A DNA stretch of 52,147 nucleotides from RGIG8244 sp045592785 (GTDB taxonomy: Bacteria > Verrucomicrobiota > Lentisphaeria > Victivallales > UBA1829): contig JAZNVL010000046.1 in the NCBI GenBank assembly GCA_045592785.1, forward strand, positions 1-52,147. The letters run 5' to 3'. Below the pieces are notes generated by a model. It was given only the letters and a program-made list of their open reading frames with translations, did no database searches and was not told where the DNA came from. Both the position numbers and the translations under genes were made by a program. How positions within the stretch are numbered: the stretch's first letter is position 1; every line of letters begins with the position of its first letter. Shown here piece by piece: positions 24,607-34,156 of the stretch.

Positions 24607-26937
24607 TCACAATGCACCGGTCAGCGTGAAACTTTCGCCCGCTTTCAGGGAGAGAACCTTTTCGCCGTCAGGCAATACCGCATAGTATTCCTGATCGCGA
24701 TCGCAGATCCCGGTAATGGTGTAAGAGCCATTGCCCCATGTGAAATCGACTGTCAAGCCGCCGATGGCACGGAGCCCGGTCAGTTTCCCGCCTTCCTTCC
24801 AGAAATCGGGGAGCGCAGTGAAGAAGTCCAGAATGACCTTCCCGGCTTCCGTTTTCCGGTGACACTGCAGGAACATTTCCGCGATCGCCGCCGTCACGCC
24901 GAAGTTGCCGTCGATCTGGAACGGAGGATGCGAGTCAAACATGTTGATATACACGCCGCCGGAATATTCGTACGCCGGATGTCCATGGGGATATACCGGT
25001 TTCAGCAGGTGCTTGATGATACGGCTTGCCAGTTCACTGTTATGGAACCGGACCCAGAGTGCAACGCGCCAACCCATAGCCCAGCCTGTGGAGAGTTCGC
25101 CGCGACGGGTCAGAGAGACTTTCGCCGCTTCCAGAATATCTTCATATCCGCTCCGGTAGAATTCGTCCGCCGGATATGCACCGTAAAGATGGGAAAGATG
25201 ACGGTGTTTGATGTCGAATTCCTTGAACTCTTCCCGGAATTCCAGAAGCTGTCCTTCGGATCCGATCAGCGGACGGGGCAGACGGGGCAATGCCGCACGG
25301 ACTTTCGCAGAAAGTTCGTCATCGGTCCCCAGTTCCTTATCACATTCCAATACCATTTCAAAGGTTTCTTTGATAATGGAAATATCCATGATGGAACCGG
25401 TACTGATCGCCGCATGATCGTTGAAATCGGGGTCGAAATAGAAGTTCTCCGGAGAGGTGGAGGGACAGGTGGTGAGCATCCCGTCTTTCTCCACCAGAAG
25501 ATCCAGGAAGAAGATGGCAGCCCCCCGGATCAGATCCACGTTTTCACGCAGAAAATCTTTATCCGGTGCGTAACGGTAATGATCCATGATGGAACGGCAG
25601 AGCCAGCCGCCGCAAAGGGGCCAGTAGGACCAGCAGGGATTCCCCCATGCAGGCGCACAGAAACGCCACAGGTCACTGTTATGATTCAGACACCAGCCAT
25701 TGGCATGGAACATTTCCCGTGCCACCACGGCGCCGTTGACTGCGCTTTCCCGGATGAACCGGAACAACGGTTCCGCACATTCCGCCAGATTGGTGTTTTC
25801 CGCGGGCCAGTAGTTCATTTCCAGGTTGATATTGGTGGTGTAGTTGCATGCCCACGGCGGAGATACATGATGATTCCAGATTCCCTGCAGGTTGCCCGGC
25901 TGTGTGCCGGGACGGGAACTGGCGATCATGAGATAACGTCCGTAGTTATACAGCAATGCGCCCAGGTTCGGCGCGTAATTTTCTTTGCCCCAGGAGTCTT
26001 TCAGACGGGCTTCCGTGGGGAGTGCATCTTCCGGGCGTTCCGGGAATTCCAGAACGGACCGGTCATAAAGAGACTTGTGATCACGGATGGCTTCGGCTTT
26101 CAGCGTTTCGTATCCGGCGTTCACGGCATTGGCGATATCGGCGGCGGCATTGCCTTTGTAATCCACTTTCGCTTCATGGGGATTCGTCAGAAAATCCTTG
26201 AACCCGGTACGGATCGCAAGGTAAAGCACCACTTCGTCCGCATTACGGATGATCAGTTTGCCATCCTGCGCCGTCACGGTGCCGCCCTTCGTTTCCGCCT
26301 GGAGCAGCATACGGAAGGGGATCCCCGTTTCGCCTTTTTCGTTGACCCAGACAATGGATTCTCTGCGGTTGTGTGCCGGACACGCACCATCGAAAGCAAT
26401 CTGTGCCGGTCCGGTCACGGAACAGCTCCCGTGCATGGCGGAGGTCAAACTTGCCGCAAACGAGATCTTGTCCTCTTTTTCCGCGACGATGCGGTACGCC
26501 ATGATCTGCGCCGGACAGGAAATGAAAGTTTCCCGTTTGAACCCGGCATGACGGATCCGGCAAATGGCATCGGAGAGGTCGAGGGAACGTTCGTATCCGT
26601 CTGCGGAAACATTGAGGAAATCCAGTGTGAGACATCCGGCGAGCTGATAACTCTGTGAGTCGATGCACACACTGTTTTCTTCACTGTAAAACTGTGCTTC
26701 GTGGAATTTACGCTGTTCGATCAACTCCCGGACGTGTTTGATCAGACGGTCATAGTACCCTTTGTCAATGGGATTGGCGGGGAGTCCGGACCAGAGTGTA
26801 TCTTCATTGAGTTCGATTTTTTCCTGTTCTACGCCGCCATAGACCATGGCGCCGATGCGCCCGTTCCCCAGCGGGAGTGCGCCTTCCCAATAGGGCGCGG
26901 GTTCTTTGTAAGTCAGGAGTTGTCCGGAAGCAGTCAT
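24607..26937 (-). CDS. Alpha-L-fucosidase, GH95
   Basis: A 776-aa GH95 protein. The N-terminal beta domain carries PAPYWEGALPLGNGRIGAMV and IELNEDTLWSG. The (alpha/alpha)6 barrel has NLQGIWNHHVSPPWACNYTT, NLEMNYWPAENTNLAEC, LTTCPSTSPEN and HRHLSHLYGAYP, covering the usual catalytic Asn/Asp/Glu positions. The last 100 residues form the C-terminal beta sandwich. Length is typical (about 750-800 aa). No signal peptide is seen. GH95 enzymes commonly release alpha-1,2-fucose, although some act on L-galactose. The ATG at 26937 follows AAGGAAT; a longer start at 26979 lacks a ribosome binding site. Confidence 0.92.
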   Translation of the reverse strand: MTASGQLLTYKEPAPYWEGALPLGNGRIGAMVYGGVEQEKIELNEDTLWSGLPANPIDKGYYDRLIKHVRELIEQRKFHEAQFYSEENSVCIDSQSYQLAGCLTLDFLNVSADGYERSLDLSDAICRIRHAGFKRETFISCPAQIMAYRIVAEKEDKISFAASLTSAMHGSCSVTGPAQIAFDGACPAHNRRESIVWVNEKGETGIPFRMLLQAETKGGTVTAQDGKLIIRNADEVVLYLAIRTGFKDFLTNPHEAKVDYKGNAAADIANAVNAGYETLKAEAIRDHKSLYDRSVLEFPERPEDALPTEARLKDSWGKENYAPNLGALLYNYGRYLMIASSRPGTQPGNLQGIWNHHVSPPWACNYTTNINLEMNYWPAENTNLAECAEPLFRFIRESAVNGAVVAREMFHANGWCLNHNSDLWRFCAPAWGNPCWSYWPLCGGWLCRSIMDHYRYAPDKDFLRENVDLIRGAAIFFLDLLVEKDGMLTTCPSTSPENFYFDPDFNDHAAISTGSIMDISIIKETFEMVLECDKELGTDDELSAKVRAALPRLPRPLIGSEGQLLEFREEFKEFDIKHRHLSHLYGAYPADEFYRSGYEDILEAAKVSLTRRGELSTGWAMGWRVALWVRFHNSELASRIIKHLLKPVYPHGHPAYEYSGGVYINMFDSHPPFQIDGNFGVTAAIAEMFLQCHRKTEAGKVILDFFTALPDFWKEGGKLTGLRAIGGLTVDFTWGNGSYTITGICDRDQEYYAVLPDGEKVLSLKAGESFTLTGAL

Positions 26938-26984
26938 TTTATAATTCCTTGCGTTAAATGTTAAGTATTTCTGAAACAAAGCTG

Positions 26985-27012
26985 AATATAATCAGTATTT
27001 CGTAAAAATCAA
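26985..27012 (-). promoter_or_regulatory. Promoter of the GH95 fucosidase gene
   Basis: On the minus strand, TTGATT (27007-27012), a 16-bp spacer and TATATT (26985-26990) lie 47 bp before the start. Confidence 0.6.
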
Positions 27013-27013
27013 T

Positions 27014-27036
27014 CCTGTTTTATCACAAAAAACAGG
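27014..27036 (-). terminator. Probable terminator of the lgt-rluD unit
   Basis: The inverted repeat CCTGTTTT / AAAACAGG with a short loop lies about 20 bp past the pseudouridine synthase stop. On the minus strand it is followed by ATTGATTTTTAC, a loose T-run. Confidence 0.5.
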
Positions 27037-27056
27037 TTTTTTGCAGACAGAAGAGA

Positions 27057-28031
27057 TCACACCGGATCCAGACAGTCAATGATCGCACGCAGATCGTCCG
27101 GGATCGGCGCTTCAAACGAAAGCTGTTCCCCCGTCACAGGATGCGGGAAGGACAACTTCCAGGCGTGAAGCATCTGGCGTTCGGCAGGACAGCTTCTGCC
27201 CCGGTTGTAGAGTTTTTCTCCGATCAGCGGATGACCGGCGTGTGACATGTGCACACGGATCTGGTGTGTACGCCCGGTATAAAGCCGGACCTGCAACAGA
27301 GAGACCTTGATCCCTTCCCACACCCCCTGACGGATTGTACGGTAGGAGGTCACGGCTTCCTTGCCGTTGGGATCGGAGTCACGGAGGACCATCATCTTCT
27401 GCCGGTCGCCCGGGTTCCGCCCGATGTTGGACTTCAACACGGCGGCATGGGGCAGCGGGGAGCCGTAGACGACGGCAAGATATGTTTTTTCCACATCCCG
27501 TTCTGCAAAGGACCGGGATAATTTCCAGAGAGCTTTCGGCGTGCGGGCAATGCAGAGACAGCCGGTGGTGTCTTTATCCAGACGATGCACGATCCCGGGA
27601 CGCATGGGATTCGGGAATTCCTCTTCCGTCATGCCTTCATCCAGTCCCAGAACAGCGTTCACCACGGTTCCGGAGTGATTGCCCACCCCGGGATGCACCA
27701 CCATGTTCGCCGGTTTGTTGATCACGATCACGGCATCATCCTGATACATCACATCCAGCGGGATCTTTTCCGCTTCGGCGCGTTTCGGGATCACCTGCGC
27801 CGGAGTATCAATGACGATCTCATCTCCTGCTGCCAGATAAAACCGGGGCAGACGGCAGACCTGACCGTTCAGAAGCGTATGTCCTTCCTTGATGAAACAC
27901 TGTGCACGCACACGGGAAATATCCCCCACCAGACGGGTGATCGCCACATCGATCCGTTCCCCTGCCATTTCCGGCGGAACGGTCAATTCGTAATGTTCTC
28001 TCTGTTCCATATCCTGCTGCATTTCGGTCAT
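27057..28031 (-). CDS. RluA/RluD-family 23S rRNA pseudouridine synthase
   Basis: A 324-aa pseudouridine synthase with an N-terminal S4 domain (ERIDVAITRLVGDISRVRAQ, KEGHTLLNG) and the catalytic RluA domain: VINKPANMVVHPG, then RPGIVHRLDKDTTGCL with the catalytic Asp, and YTGRTHQIRVHMSHAGHPLIG. This is the RluD-like subgroup, which modifies helix 69 of 23S rRNA in E. coli; exact sites are inferred. The start at 28031 overlaps the lgt stop by 4 bp (ATGA). Longer in-frame starts lie inside lgt. Confidence 0.9.
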   Translation of the reverse strand: MTEMQQDMEQREHYELTVPPEMAGERIDVAITRLVGDISRVRAQCFIKEGHTLLNGQVCRLPRFYLAAGDEIVIDTPAQVIPKRAEAEKIPLDVMYQDDAVIVINKPANMVVHPGVGNHSGTVVNAVLGLDEGMTEEEFPNPMRPGIVHRLDKDTTGCLCIARTPKALWKLSRSFAERDVEKTYLAVVYGSPLPHAAVLKSNIGRNPGDRQKMMVLRDSDPNGKEAVTSYRTIRQGVWEGIKVSLLQVRLYTGRTHQIRVHMSHAGHPLIGEKLYNRGRSCPAERQMLHAWKLSFPHPVTGEQLSFEAPIPDDLRAIIDCLDPV

Positions 28032-28840
28032 GATTCCTGTTCCTTCGATTTTTTGTAGGAGAAGAAGAAATAAAGCGCAACACCCAATGGCAGCATCAGG
28101 AATAACGCAATGTTCTGGGAGGGTGTCATGCCGAGGAATGAATCGGTATGATCTCCACGGAAAAATTCCAGCGTAAAACGGATAACCGCATAACCGATCA
28201 GGTACAACGCCGTCACGCGGCCCGGTTTCTGATTCCGTTTCAGAATCAAAAGCATCGCACCGCAAAGAATAAGGTTCAACACACATTCATAGATCTGTAC
28301 CGGATATAACGGAACAGAATGAAGTCCGTTCAGCAGATCCGGATAACGCACGGCGGGGTCGGATCCACGCGGGAAGACGGCAGCCATGGGGAATCCTTCC
28401 GGTGCCGGTTTTCCATAACAGCATCCCTGCATGAAACAACCGATCCGCCCGAACGCATGAGCAAGCGCGATCGCGGGCGCCATGATATCCAGCAGACGCA
28501 GCGTGGAGATCTTTTTCAGCCGGGAATAAATACAGATCGCTGTAAATGCGGTAATGAATCCACCGTAGAAGACGATCCCACCCTCATCCACACGGAACAC
28601 TTTCCAGAAAGGTCTTCCGGCGAAATGTTTATCCCAGAACTGGATCACATAGAACACCCGTGCGCCCAGGATCCCGGTAAAAACAGCCAGCATCCCCACG
28701 TCAAAGATCTGGTCTTTCGTCATCCTGGCGTAATCCCGTTTCCACAGCATCAGAGCCGTGGCGGAGAGGAACCCCAGGGCGATACAGACACCATACCAGT
28801 GGATCGCTTTGGAACCGATCATAAATGCAATTTGATTCAT
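28028..28840 (-). CDS. lgt: Prolipoprotein diacylglyceryl transferase
   Basis: A 270-aa polytopic inner-membrane enzyme that attaches diacylglycerol to the lipobox Cys of prolipoproteins, several of which occur in this window. About seven hydrophobic helices are visible. The Lgt signature appears as HAFGRIGCFMQGCCYG, with GARVFYVIQFWD and EGGIVFYGGF before it and PVQIYE after it. Length is normal. The ATG at 28840 follows AAAGGTATATTT. Coupled with the downstream pseudouridine synthase. Confidence 0.93.
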   Translation of the reverse strand: MNQIAFMIGSKAIHWYGVCIALGFLSATALMLWKRDYARMTKDQIFDVGMLAVFTGILGARVFYVIQFWDKHFAGRPFWKVFRVDEGGIVFYGGFITAFTAICIYSRLKKISTLRLLDIMAPAIALAHAFGRIGCFMQGCCYGKPAPEGFPMAAVFPRGSDPAVRYPDLLNGLHSVPLYPVQIYECVLNLILCGAMLLILKRNQKPGRVTALYLIGYAVIRFTLEFFRGDHTDSFLGMTPSQNIALFLMLPLGVALYFFFSYKKSKEQES

Positions 28841-28867
28841 AAATATACCTTTCAAATGATTCCCGGT

Positions 28868-28896
28868 ACAATAGCACAAAATCAACGATTTTGCAA
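28868..28896 (-). promoter_or_regulatory. Promoter of the lgt unit
   Basis: On the minus strand, TTGCAA (28891-28896), a 17-bp spacer and TATTGT (28868-28873) lie 27 bp before the lgt start, just after the terminator of the upstream operon. Confidence 0.5.
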
Positions 28897-28908
28897 GTCT
28901 TTTTTTAC

Positions 28909-28949
28909 AAAAAAAATCCCGGCAGACTCCATAGAGGAGATGCCGGGAT
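28909..28949 (-). terminator. Terminator of the deoR-E2-E3-E1-dehydrogenase operon
   Basis: ATCCCGGCA (28941-28949 on the minus strand) pairs with TGCCGGGAT (28916-28924) around a 16-nt loop that holds a small inner hairpin, followed by a T-run. It begins 22 bp after the dehydrogenase stop. Confidence 0.85.
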
Positions 28950-28971
28950 CTTTCAGGCTGCGTTACCCGTA

Positions 28972-30225
28972 TCAGATGTGAGAAAGCAGATACTGTTCCG
29001 CTTCCGTACACCAGAGTCCTTTGTGCGCCTTGACGATCTTGTCAAGTTCCGCGAACAGAGGTTCGGTCTTGCCTTTTTCTTCGAAGTCAGCGATCGCCGT
29101 CAGAGGCATTTCGATGTTCGTGTAGATCAGCTTCTTGCCGCCGGGGATCTTCGGCAGGTTCAATGTCGTTTCGATCACGGCATTCAAACCGCCGATATGA
29201 GTGATCATCGCCGCCGGATTGATACGGCCCGCTTCCATCAGGCGGAGTGCTTCACGCATGTCATCGGTGTTCCCGCCGGAGGTACCGACGATATGTGTGG
29301 AACTGTAATGCACATTGTAGAAGTTGAACTCTGCCTTGAAGTCGGTCCTGATGGGACCGGCAAAGAAGTTGAGACAGCCGTCACGACCGAGAATACGGTC
29401 GCCCTGTTCCACTACTGGTTTCACCGGAGCAAAGACGAACACGTCATCATAACCGGTTCCATCGGTGAGGTCCATAAGGGCTTTATCCGCATCTTCACAT
29501 TTCGCGGTGTTCAGATAGATCAGTTTGATCCCGTCCTTCGCCGCATCTTCCACCGGGTACAGCTGGGCTGCACGGGCAAGACGGGCATCGTCGATATCCG
29601 TCACCACCACCAGGGAGGGACGACGGTCGCAATGGAGAGCGTAGTCGATCGCGCCCAGGCCCATGGGACCCACACCGGCGAGGATCGCCAGCTTGCCGCC
29701 TTCCACGATGCCCATGTCATGCACATAGGAACCGTTGGTGGTGTGGTAGTTGGCATGGAACGCGCCGATAATGCAGCTCATGGGTTCCGCGAGAGAACCG
29801 TGGAAGAAGGCTTCGCCCTTGTAGGGGAGCAGAGAACCGGTCGCCATGACTTCCTGCGGGATCACTACCTTCGTGGCATTGCCGCCGATATTGCTGTAGG
29901 AATATCCGGGTGCGGCAAGAGAACCTTTGTAGTTGATCGCGGGCTGAATGGAAAAGCGGTCGCCTTTCTTGAATTCATTCTGCCATTTCGCGCCGACTTC
30001 CAGGATTTCGCCGCAGAATTCATGTCCCAGAATAATGGGATTTTCTGCCACGTTATCCGGCACACGCTTGTGGGCAGCACCCTGCTCCGCGGCTTTGTGA
30101 CTGGACATGCAGATGCTGTCCGAGATCACACTGGCAAGGATCTCATCATCCTTGATGGCGGGCAGTTCGAATTCTTCCAGGCGGAGATCATTTTTTCCGT
30201 AGAGACGTACTGCTTTGGTTTTCAT
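28972..30225 (-). CDS. Zinc-dependent alcohol dehydrogenase, L-sorbose-1-phosphate reductase-like
   Basis: A 417-aa medium-chain dehydrogenase. The first half has the zinc-binding pattern SDSICMSSHK and ILGHEFCGEI; the second half has the NAD(P) motif AGVGPMGLGAIDYA and the strand VVVTDIDDARL. The sequence recalls SorE, the L-sorbose-1-phosphate reductase, rather than simple ethanol dehydrogenases. It is the last gene of an operon with a DeoR regulator and a 2-oxoacid dehydrogenase complex, 30 bp after E1, so it probably feeds a sugar-derived substrate to the complex or removes a product. The actual substrate is not visible. Confidence 0.8.
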   Translation of the reverse strand: MKTKAVRLYGKNDLRLEEFELPAIKDDEILASVISDSICMSSHKAAEQGAAHKRVPDNVAENPIILGHEFCGEILEVGAKWQNEFKKGDRFSIQPAINYKGSLAAPGYSYSNIGGNATKVVIPQEVMATGSLLPYKGEAFFHGSLAEPMSCIIGAFHANYHTTNGSYVHDMGIVEGGKLAILAGVGPMGLGAIDYALHCDRRPSLVVVTDIDDARLARAAQLYPVEDAAKDGIKLIYLNTAKCEDADKALMDLTDGTGYDDVFVFAPVKPVVEQGDRILGRDGCLNFFAGPIRTDFKAEFNFYNVHYSSTHIVGTSGGNTDDMREALRLMEAGRINPAAMITHIGGLNAVIETTLNLPKIPGGKKLIYTNIEMPLTAIADFEEKGKTEPLFAELDKIVKAHKGLWCTEAEQYLLSHI

Positions 30226-30255
30226 CGTTTGTTTCTCCTTTCTTGAGAGAGGGGA

Positions 30256-32727
30256 TCAGATACCGAGTTTTTCGCGACGGATGAGTTCCACATCGGTGAA
30301 GTTCATTTCAGGAACATAACCGGGCAGCGGGAGGATCTGCTGGTGGATGGCATCCAGGATCCAGGAATCCTGCGGGAAGTAGAACTGTTCCAGTTCCGGA
30401 CAGGGGCTGATGGAGTTGGGAGCGCCGATCACAGCGACAGGGGCATCCAGATAATCGAAGCAGAGTTTCGTGATCTTGGAAGCAATGTCATGGAGCTGGC
30501 TGCCGCGTTCGCAGGCATCGGAGATCAGAACAACACGGCCGGTCTTCTTCACAGATTCGATGACCTTTTCGTAGTTGAACGGAACCAGGCAGCGGGCATC
30601 GATGATTTCCGCAGACAGGTTGAATTCCTTCTGGAGGCGGTCCGCTGCTTTCGTTGCCTGATAGAGTGCAGCACCCACAGAGAGGATCGTCACATCGGAA
30701 CCGACACGTTTCACATCCGGTTCGCCCAGCGGGATTTCATAGTAGCCTTCCGGCACGCCGCCTTCATGGAAGAGTTCCGGCGTATCGTACAGTCTCTGGC
30801 TTTCGAAGAAGACCACAGGGTCGGTTCCTGCGAGAGCGGCATTCATGAGACCTTTGGCATCGTAGGGAGTTGCCGGGAAGCAGACTTTGAGACCCGGGAT
30901 GTGCGCACACAAACTGGTCCAGTCCTGCGCATGCTGTGCACCGTATTTGGCACCCACGGAAACGCGGAGCACCACGGGCATTTTCAGCAGACCGGCGGAC
31001 ATCGCCTGCCATTTTGCCAGCTGGTTGAAGACTTCGTCACCGGCACAGCCGAGGAAGTCGCAGTACATGAGTTCGGGAATGGCACGGCCGCCGCAGAGAG
31101 CGTAACCGACTGCCGCAGCAACGATCGCACTTTCGGAGATCGGGCTGTTGAAGAAACGATGGTAGGGCATCGCTTCGGTGATACCACGGTACACACCATA
31201 CGCTCCACCCCAGTCACGGTTGTCTTCCCCGAACGCGATGAGGGTCGGGTCGGTGTAGAACTTGGTGATGATGGATTCGAACAGAGCATCACGGAAGTTG
31301 AAGGCTTTCAGCTTGGAAACGGGTTTGCCGTCTTCGCCGATACCGAAACGGATTTTGTTTCTCACCTTCTTGTAGTTTTCGTTTTCTTCCATGGGCTGCA
31401 GAGAATCCACGGGACGGTCTTCCATCTTTTCGATCTTCTGGTTGGAGAAGTCGAAACGACGGATCGCATCCGGATCCTTCACCGGGTCGATACGCGGAGA
31501 AACCGTTTCGTCGATCGCAAGCTTCATGATGCGGGTGATACGCGCTCTGATGTCTTCGTTGATCGCATCGAAGGCGGCATCTTCCTTGATACCTTCCTTG
31601 ACCAGAGATTTCCGGAATGCCGGGATCGCATCATGTTCACGCCACAGATCGATTTCTTCCTGTGTACGGTAGGAGCTGCTGTCCGTCGCGGAGTGCCCCA
31701 CAAAACGGTAGGTGACGGATTCGATGAAAGCAGGGCCTTTGCACTGTTCGATGATTTCGCGTTTGCGTTTGAATGCATCGATCACGGCCAGCGGATTGTA
31801 GCCGTCCACGGATTCGGAGAACATCATATCCGGATTGAAACCGGCGGGGAGACGGCAGGGTTTGCCGTAGCCCATGGTTTCGCCGGCAGTCTGACCGCCC
31901 ATACCATAGCTGTTGTTCAAGCAGTGGAAGATCAGCGGGAGACCGCCCTTGTAACCTTCTTCCCACAGTTCTTTGTACTGATCCATGGAGGCAAAGTTCA
32001 TGGCTTCCATCACAGGACCGCGTCCCATGGAGCCGTCACCCACGTTACAGACGACCAGACCGGGTTTCTTGTTGATCTTCTTGTAGAGGGCTGCCCCTGC
32101 GGAGATACCGGCGGAACCACCGACGATGGCGTTGTTCGGGTAGATACCGAAGGGCAGGAAGAAGACGTGCATGGAGTTACCCAGACCGCGGGTGAACCCG
32201 TTTTCACGGCCGAAGAGTTCCGCCATGAAGCCATAGAGCAGGAAGTCGATCGCCAGATCACGGACGTTGCCGGACTTGTTTTCTTTTTCCACGACGGAAA
32301 GCAGTTTACCGTCGAAGGTTTCTTTCATGATCTGATACAGTTCATCTTCGCTATGCGTGCGGATGGCGTTGAAGCCCTTGGCAAGCACTTCCCCGTGACT
32401 GCGGTGAGAACCGAAGATGTAGTCATCATTGGTCAGGCTGTATGCCATACCGACTGCAGTTGCTTCCTGACCGGAGTACAGGTGAGCCGGACCGGTATAC
32501 AGGTAGTCGATCCCGTTGTAATGTTTCGCGGTACGCACTTCGTACAGCATGGTTTCGAATTCACGGATATACTGCATATCCTGATAGATCCCGACCAGTG
32601 CATCGTCGGAATAGTTCTTCCGTTCCTGTTTCAGTGTTTTCTTGTACTGGTTCACAGGAATGGTGCCGAAGGTGATTTCACCTGCTTCACGCATTTTCTT
32701 CGGATCGACAAATTGACATTTAGGCAT
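30256..32727 (-). CDS. Fused E1 alpha-beta component of a 2-oxoacid dehydrogenase-type complex
   Basis: An 823-aa protein that joins both E1 subunits. Residues about 40-410 form the alpha part: LYSGQEATAVGMA, GSHRSHGE, the thiamine-diphosphate motif GDGSM (230-234) ending in NN (271-272) and RFVGHSATD. Residues about 480-823 form the beta part: FNFRDALFE, IAFGEDNRDWGGAYGV, FNSPISESAIVAAAVGYAL and VVLISDA. It would decarboxylate a 2-oxoacid or cleave an acetoin-like diketone and pass the acyl group to E2 lipoate. E1 fusions occur in Bacteroidetes and others; this one has an extended charged linker of about 70 residues. Substrate unknown. Confidence 0.9.
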   Translation of the reverse strand: MPKCQFVDPKKMREAGEITFGTIPVNQYKKTLKQERKNYSDDALVGIYQDMQYIREFETMLYEVRTAKHYNGIDYLYTGPAHLYSGQEATAVGMAYSLTNDDYIFGSHRSHGEVLAKGFNAIRTHSEDELYQIMKETFDGKLLSVVEKENKSGNVRDLAIDFLLYGFMAELFGRENGFTRGLGNSMHVFFLPFGIYPNNAIVGGSAGISAGAALYKKINKKPGLVVCNVGDGSMGRGPVMEAMNFASMDQYKELWEEGYKGGLPLIFHCLNNSYGMGGQTAGETMGYGKPCRLPAGFNPDMMFSESVDGYNPLAVIDAFKRKREIIEQCKGPAFIESVTYRFVGHSATDSSSYRTQEEIDLWREHDAIPAFRKSLVKEGIKEDAAFDAINEDIRARITRIMKLAIDETVSPRIDPVKDPDAIRRFDFSNQKIEKMEDRPVDSLQPMEENENYKKVRNKIRFGIGEDGKPVSKLKAFNFRDALFESIITKFYTDPTLIAFGEDNRDWGGAYGVYRGITEAMPYHRFFNSPISESAIVAAAVGYALCGGRAIPELMYCDFLGCAGDEVFNQLAKWQAMSAGLLKMPVVLRVSVGAKYGAQHAQDWTSLCAHIPGLKVCFPATPYDAKGLMNAALAGTDPVVFFESQRLYDTPELFHEGGVPEGYYEIPLGEPDVKRVGSDVTILSVGAALYQATKAADRLQKEFNLSAEIIDARCLVPFNYEKVIESVKKTGRVVLISDACERGSQLHDIASKITKLCFDYLDAPVAVIGAPNSISPCPELEQFYFPQDSWILDAIHQQILPLPGYVPEMNFTDVELIRREKLGI

Positions 32728-32767
32728 GTTACTTTTTCCTTATGTATCGTTTGTATGTTAGTTGATG

Positions 32768-34138
32768 TCAGTGTACTTCGTTGATGATCGCTTCACGGAA
32801 GATTTCCGCCACCGTCGGGTGCGGGAAGACAACCTTCGCCATGTCATTGCAGGAAAGACGGCGTTCCACCGCCACCGCCAGCGCCGGAATGATTTCGGAC
32901 ATGGGATTGCCGATGGCACAGGCACCGATGATCACATCATCTTCATCCAGGATGAGTTTGATGAACCCGTTGCCGCCTTCGTTTTCCGCAAGATAACGTC
33001 CGCTGAACTGAAGCGGGAGACGGGTTTCCCGGAACTTCAAGCCCTTCTTCGCTGCGGTTTCCGCCGTTTCGCCCACGCTGGCGACTTCCGGATTCGTGTA
33101 GATCACTGCGGGGATCGCACGATAGCTCATGCGGTCTTTTTTGCCCGCGATCACATTCACCGCAACTTCACCTTCACGGTATGCAGTATGCGCCAGCATG
33201 GATTTCCCGTTCACGTCCCCGATGGCATACACGCCCGGGACGTTGGTCTTCATTTCATCGTCGGTGACGATGGCACCGCGTTCCACAAAGACGCCGATAT
33301 TTTCGCAGCCGATATTGGCGGAATTGGCACGGCGGCCCACGGAAACCAGGATCTTATCCGCTTCCAGCGTGCTTTTGCCGTTGGCATCTTCAATATCCAC
33401 TTTGCCGCCGTTGACTGCGGTCACTTTCGTATTCAGGAGGAATTTCACCCCGCGCTTTTCGTATTCAGCCTGCAACAGCTTCGTCATGTCGGGGTCCGTC
33501 AGACCGCCGATACGCGGCATCATTTCCACCACCGTCACTTCCGTTCCGATGCTGTTGAAATAGGATGCCATTTCCAGACCGATCACGCCGCCGCCCATCA
33601 CCAGAAGTTTGTTCGGCACTTCCTTGAGATCCAGGATCTCGCGGTTCGTCAGAGAAACACCGGCTTCCACCGATTCTTTGAGTCCGGGGATCGGGGGGAC
33701 CGCCGCGCTGGAACCGGAGGCGATGATGAGGTTTCTGCCTTCGAAGACTTCGCCGTTGGCTTCCACAGCGAATCCGTTGGCGGTTTTGCCTTTGATCACG
33801 CCGGCCGCGCTGACCACGTTGACTTTCGCGCCCTTCATCTGCATGGCAACGCCGGAAACAAGCATCTTCACGATCTTGTCTTTGCGTTCCACAACAGCGG
33901 CGTGATTGATGGTCGCGCCGGTGGCATCCACACCGTATTTGTGGGCGCCGCCTTTGGCATAATCATAAAGTTTCGCAGAATAAAGAAGAGTCTTGGTGGG
34001 CATACAGCCTTCATTCAGACAGACACCGCCCAGTGCGCGTTTTTCAAACAGCGCAACGCTCATCCCGTAATGTCCGGCGCGTTCTGCCGCACGGTATCCA
34101 CCGGGGCCGCCGCCAATAATAAGTACATCGTAAATCAT
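32768..34138 (-). CDS. lpdA: Dihydrolipoyl dehydrogenase (E3)
   Basis: A 456-aa flavoprotein that re-oxidises the lipoyl groups of E2 with NAD. The FAD motif is VLIIGGGPGGYRAAERAG, the redox disulfide GGVCLNEGCMPTKTLL, the NAD motif VMGGGVIGLEMASYF, the second FAD motif GVYAIGDVNG, and the C-terminal active-site His FPHPTVAE. Everything needed for catalysis is present. It lies between E2 and E1, 18 bp after E2. Confidence 0.94.
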   Translation of the reverse strand: MIYDVLIIGGGPGGYRAAERAGHYGMSVALFEKRALGGVCLNEGCMPTKTLLYSAKLYDYAKGGAHKYGVDATGATINHAAVVERKDKIVKMLVSGVAMQMKGAKVNVVSAAGVIKGKTANGFAVEANGEVFEGRNLIIASGSSAAVPPIPGLKESVEAGVSLTNREILDLKEVPNKLLVMGGGVIGLEMASYFNSIGTEVTVVEMMPRIGGLTDPDMTKLLQAEYEKRGVKFLLNTKVTAVNGGKVDIEDANGKSTLEADKILVSVGRRANSANIGCENIGVFVERGAIVTDDEMKTNVPGVYAIGDVNGKSMLAHTAYREGEVAVNVIAGKKDRMSYRAIPAVIYTNPEVASVGETAETAAKKGLKFRETRLPLQFSGRYLAENEGGNGFIKLILDEDDVIIGACAIGNPMSEIIPALAVAVERRLSCNDMAKVVFPHPTVAEIFREAIINEVH

Positions 34139-34156
34139 GAAATCATTCCTTTGTTA

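Noticed and set aside
24379..26658. A 759-aa plus-strand ORF opposite the GH95 gene
   Set aside because: Shadow frame of GH95; no motif, and it starts inside the ompH-like gene.
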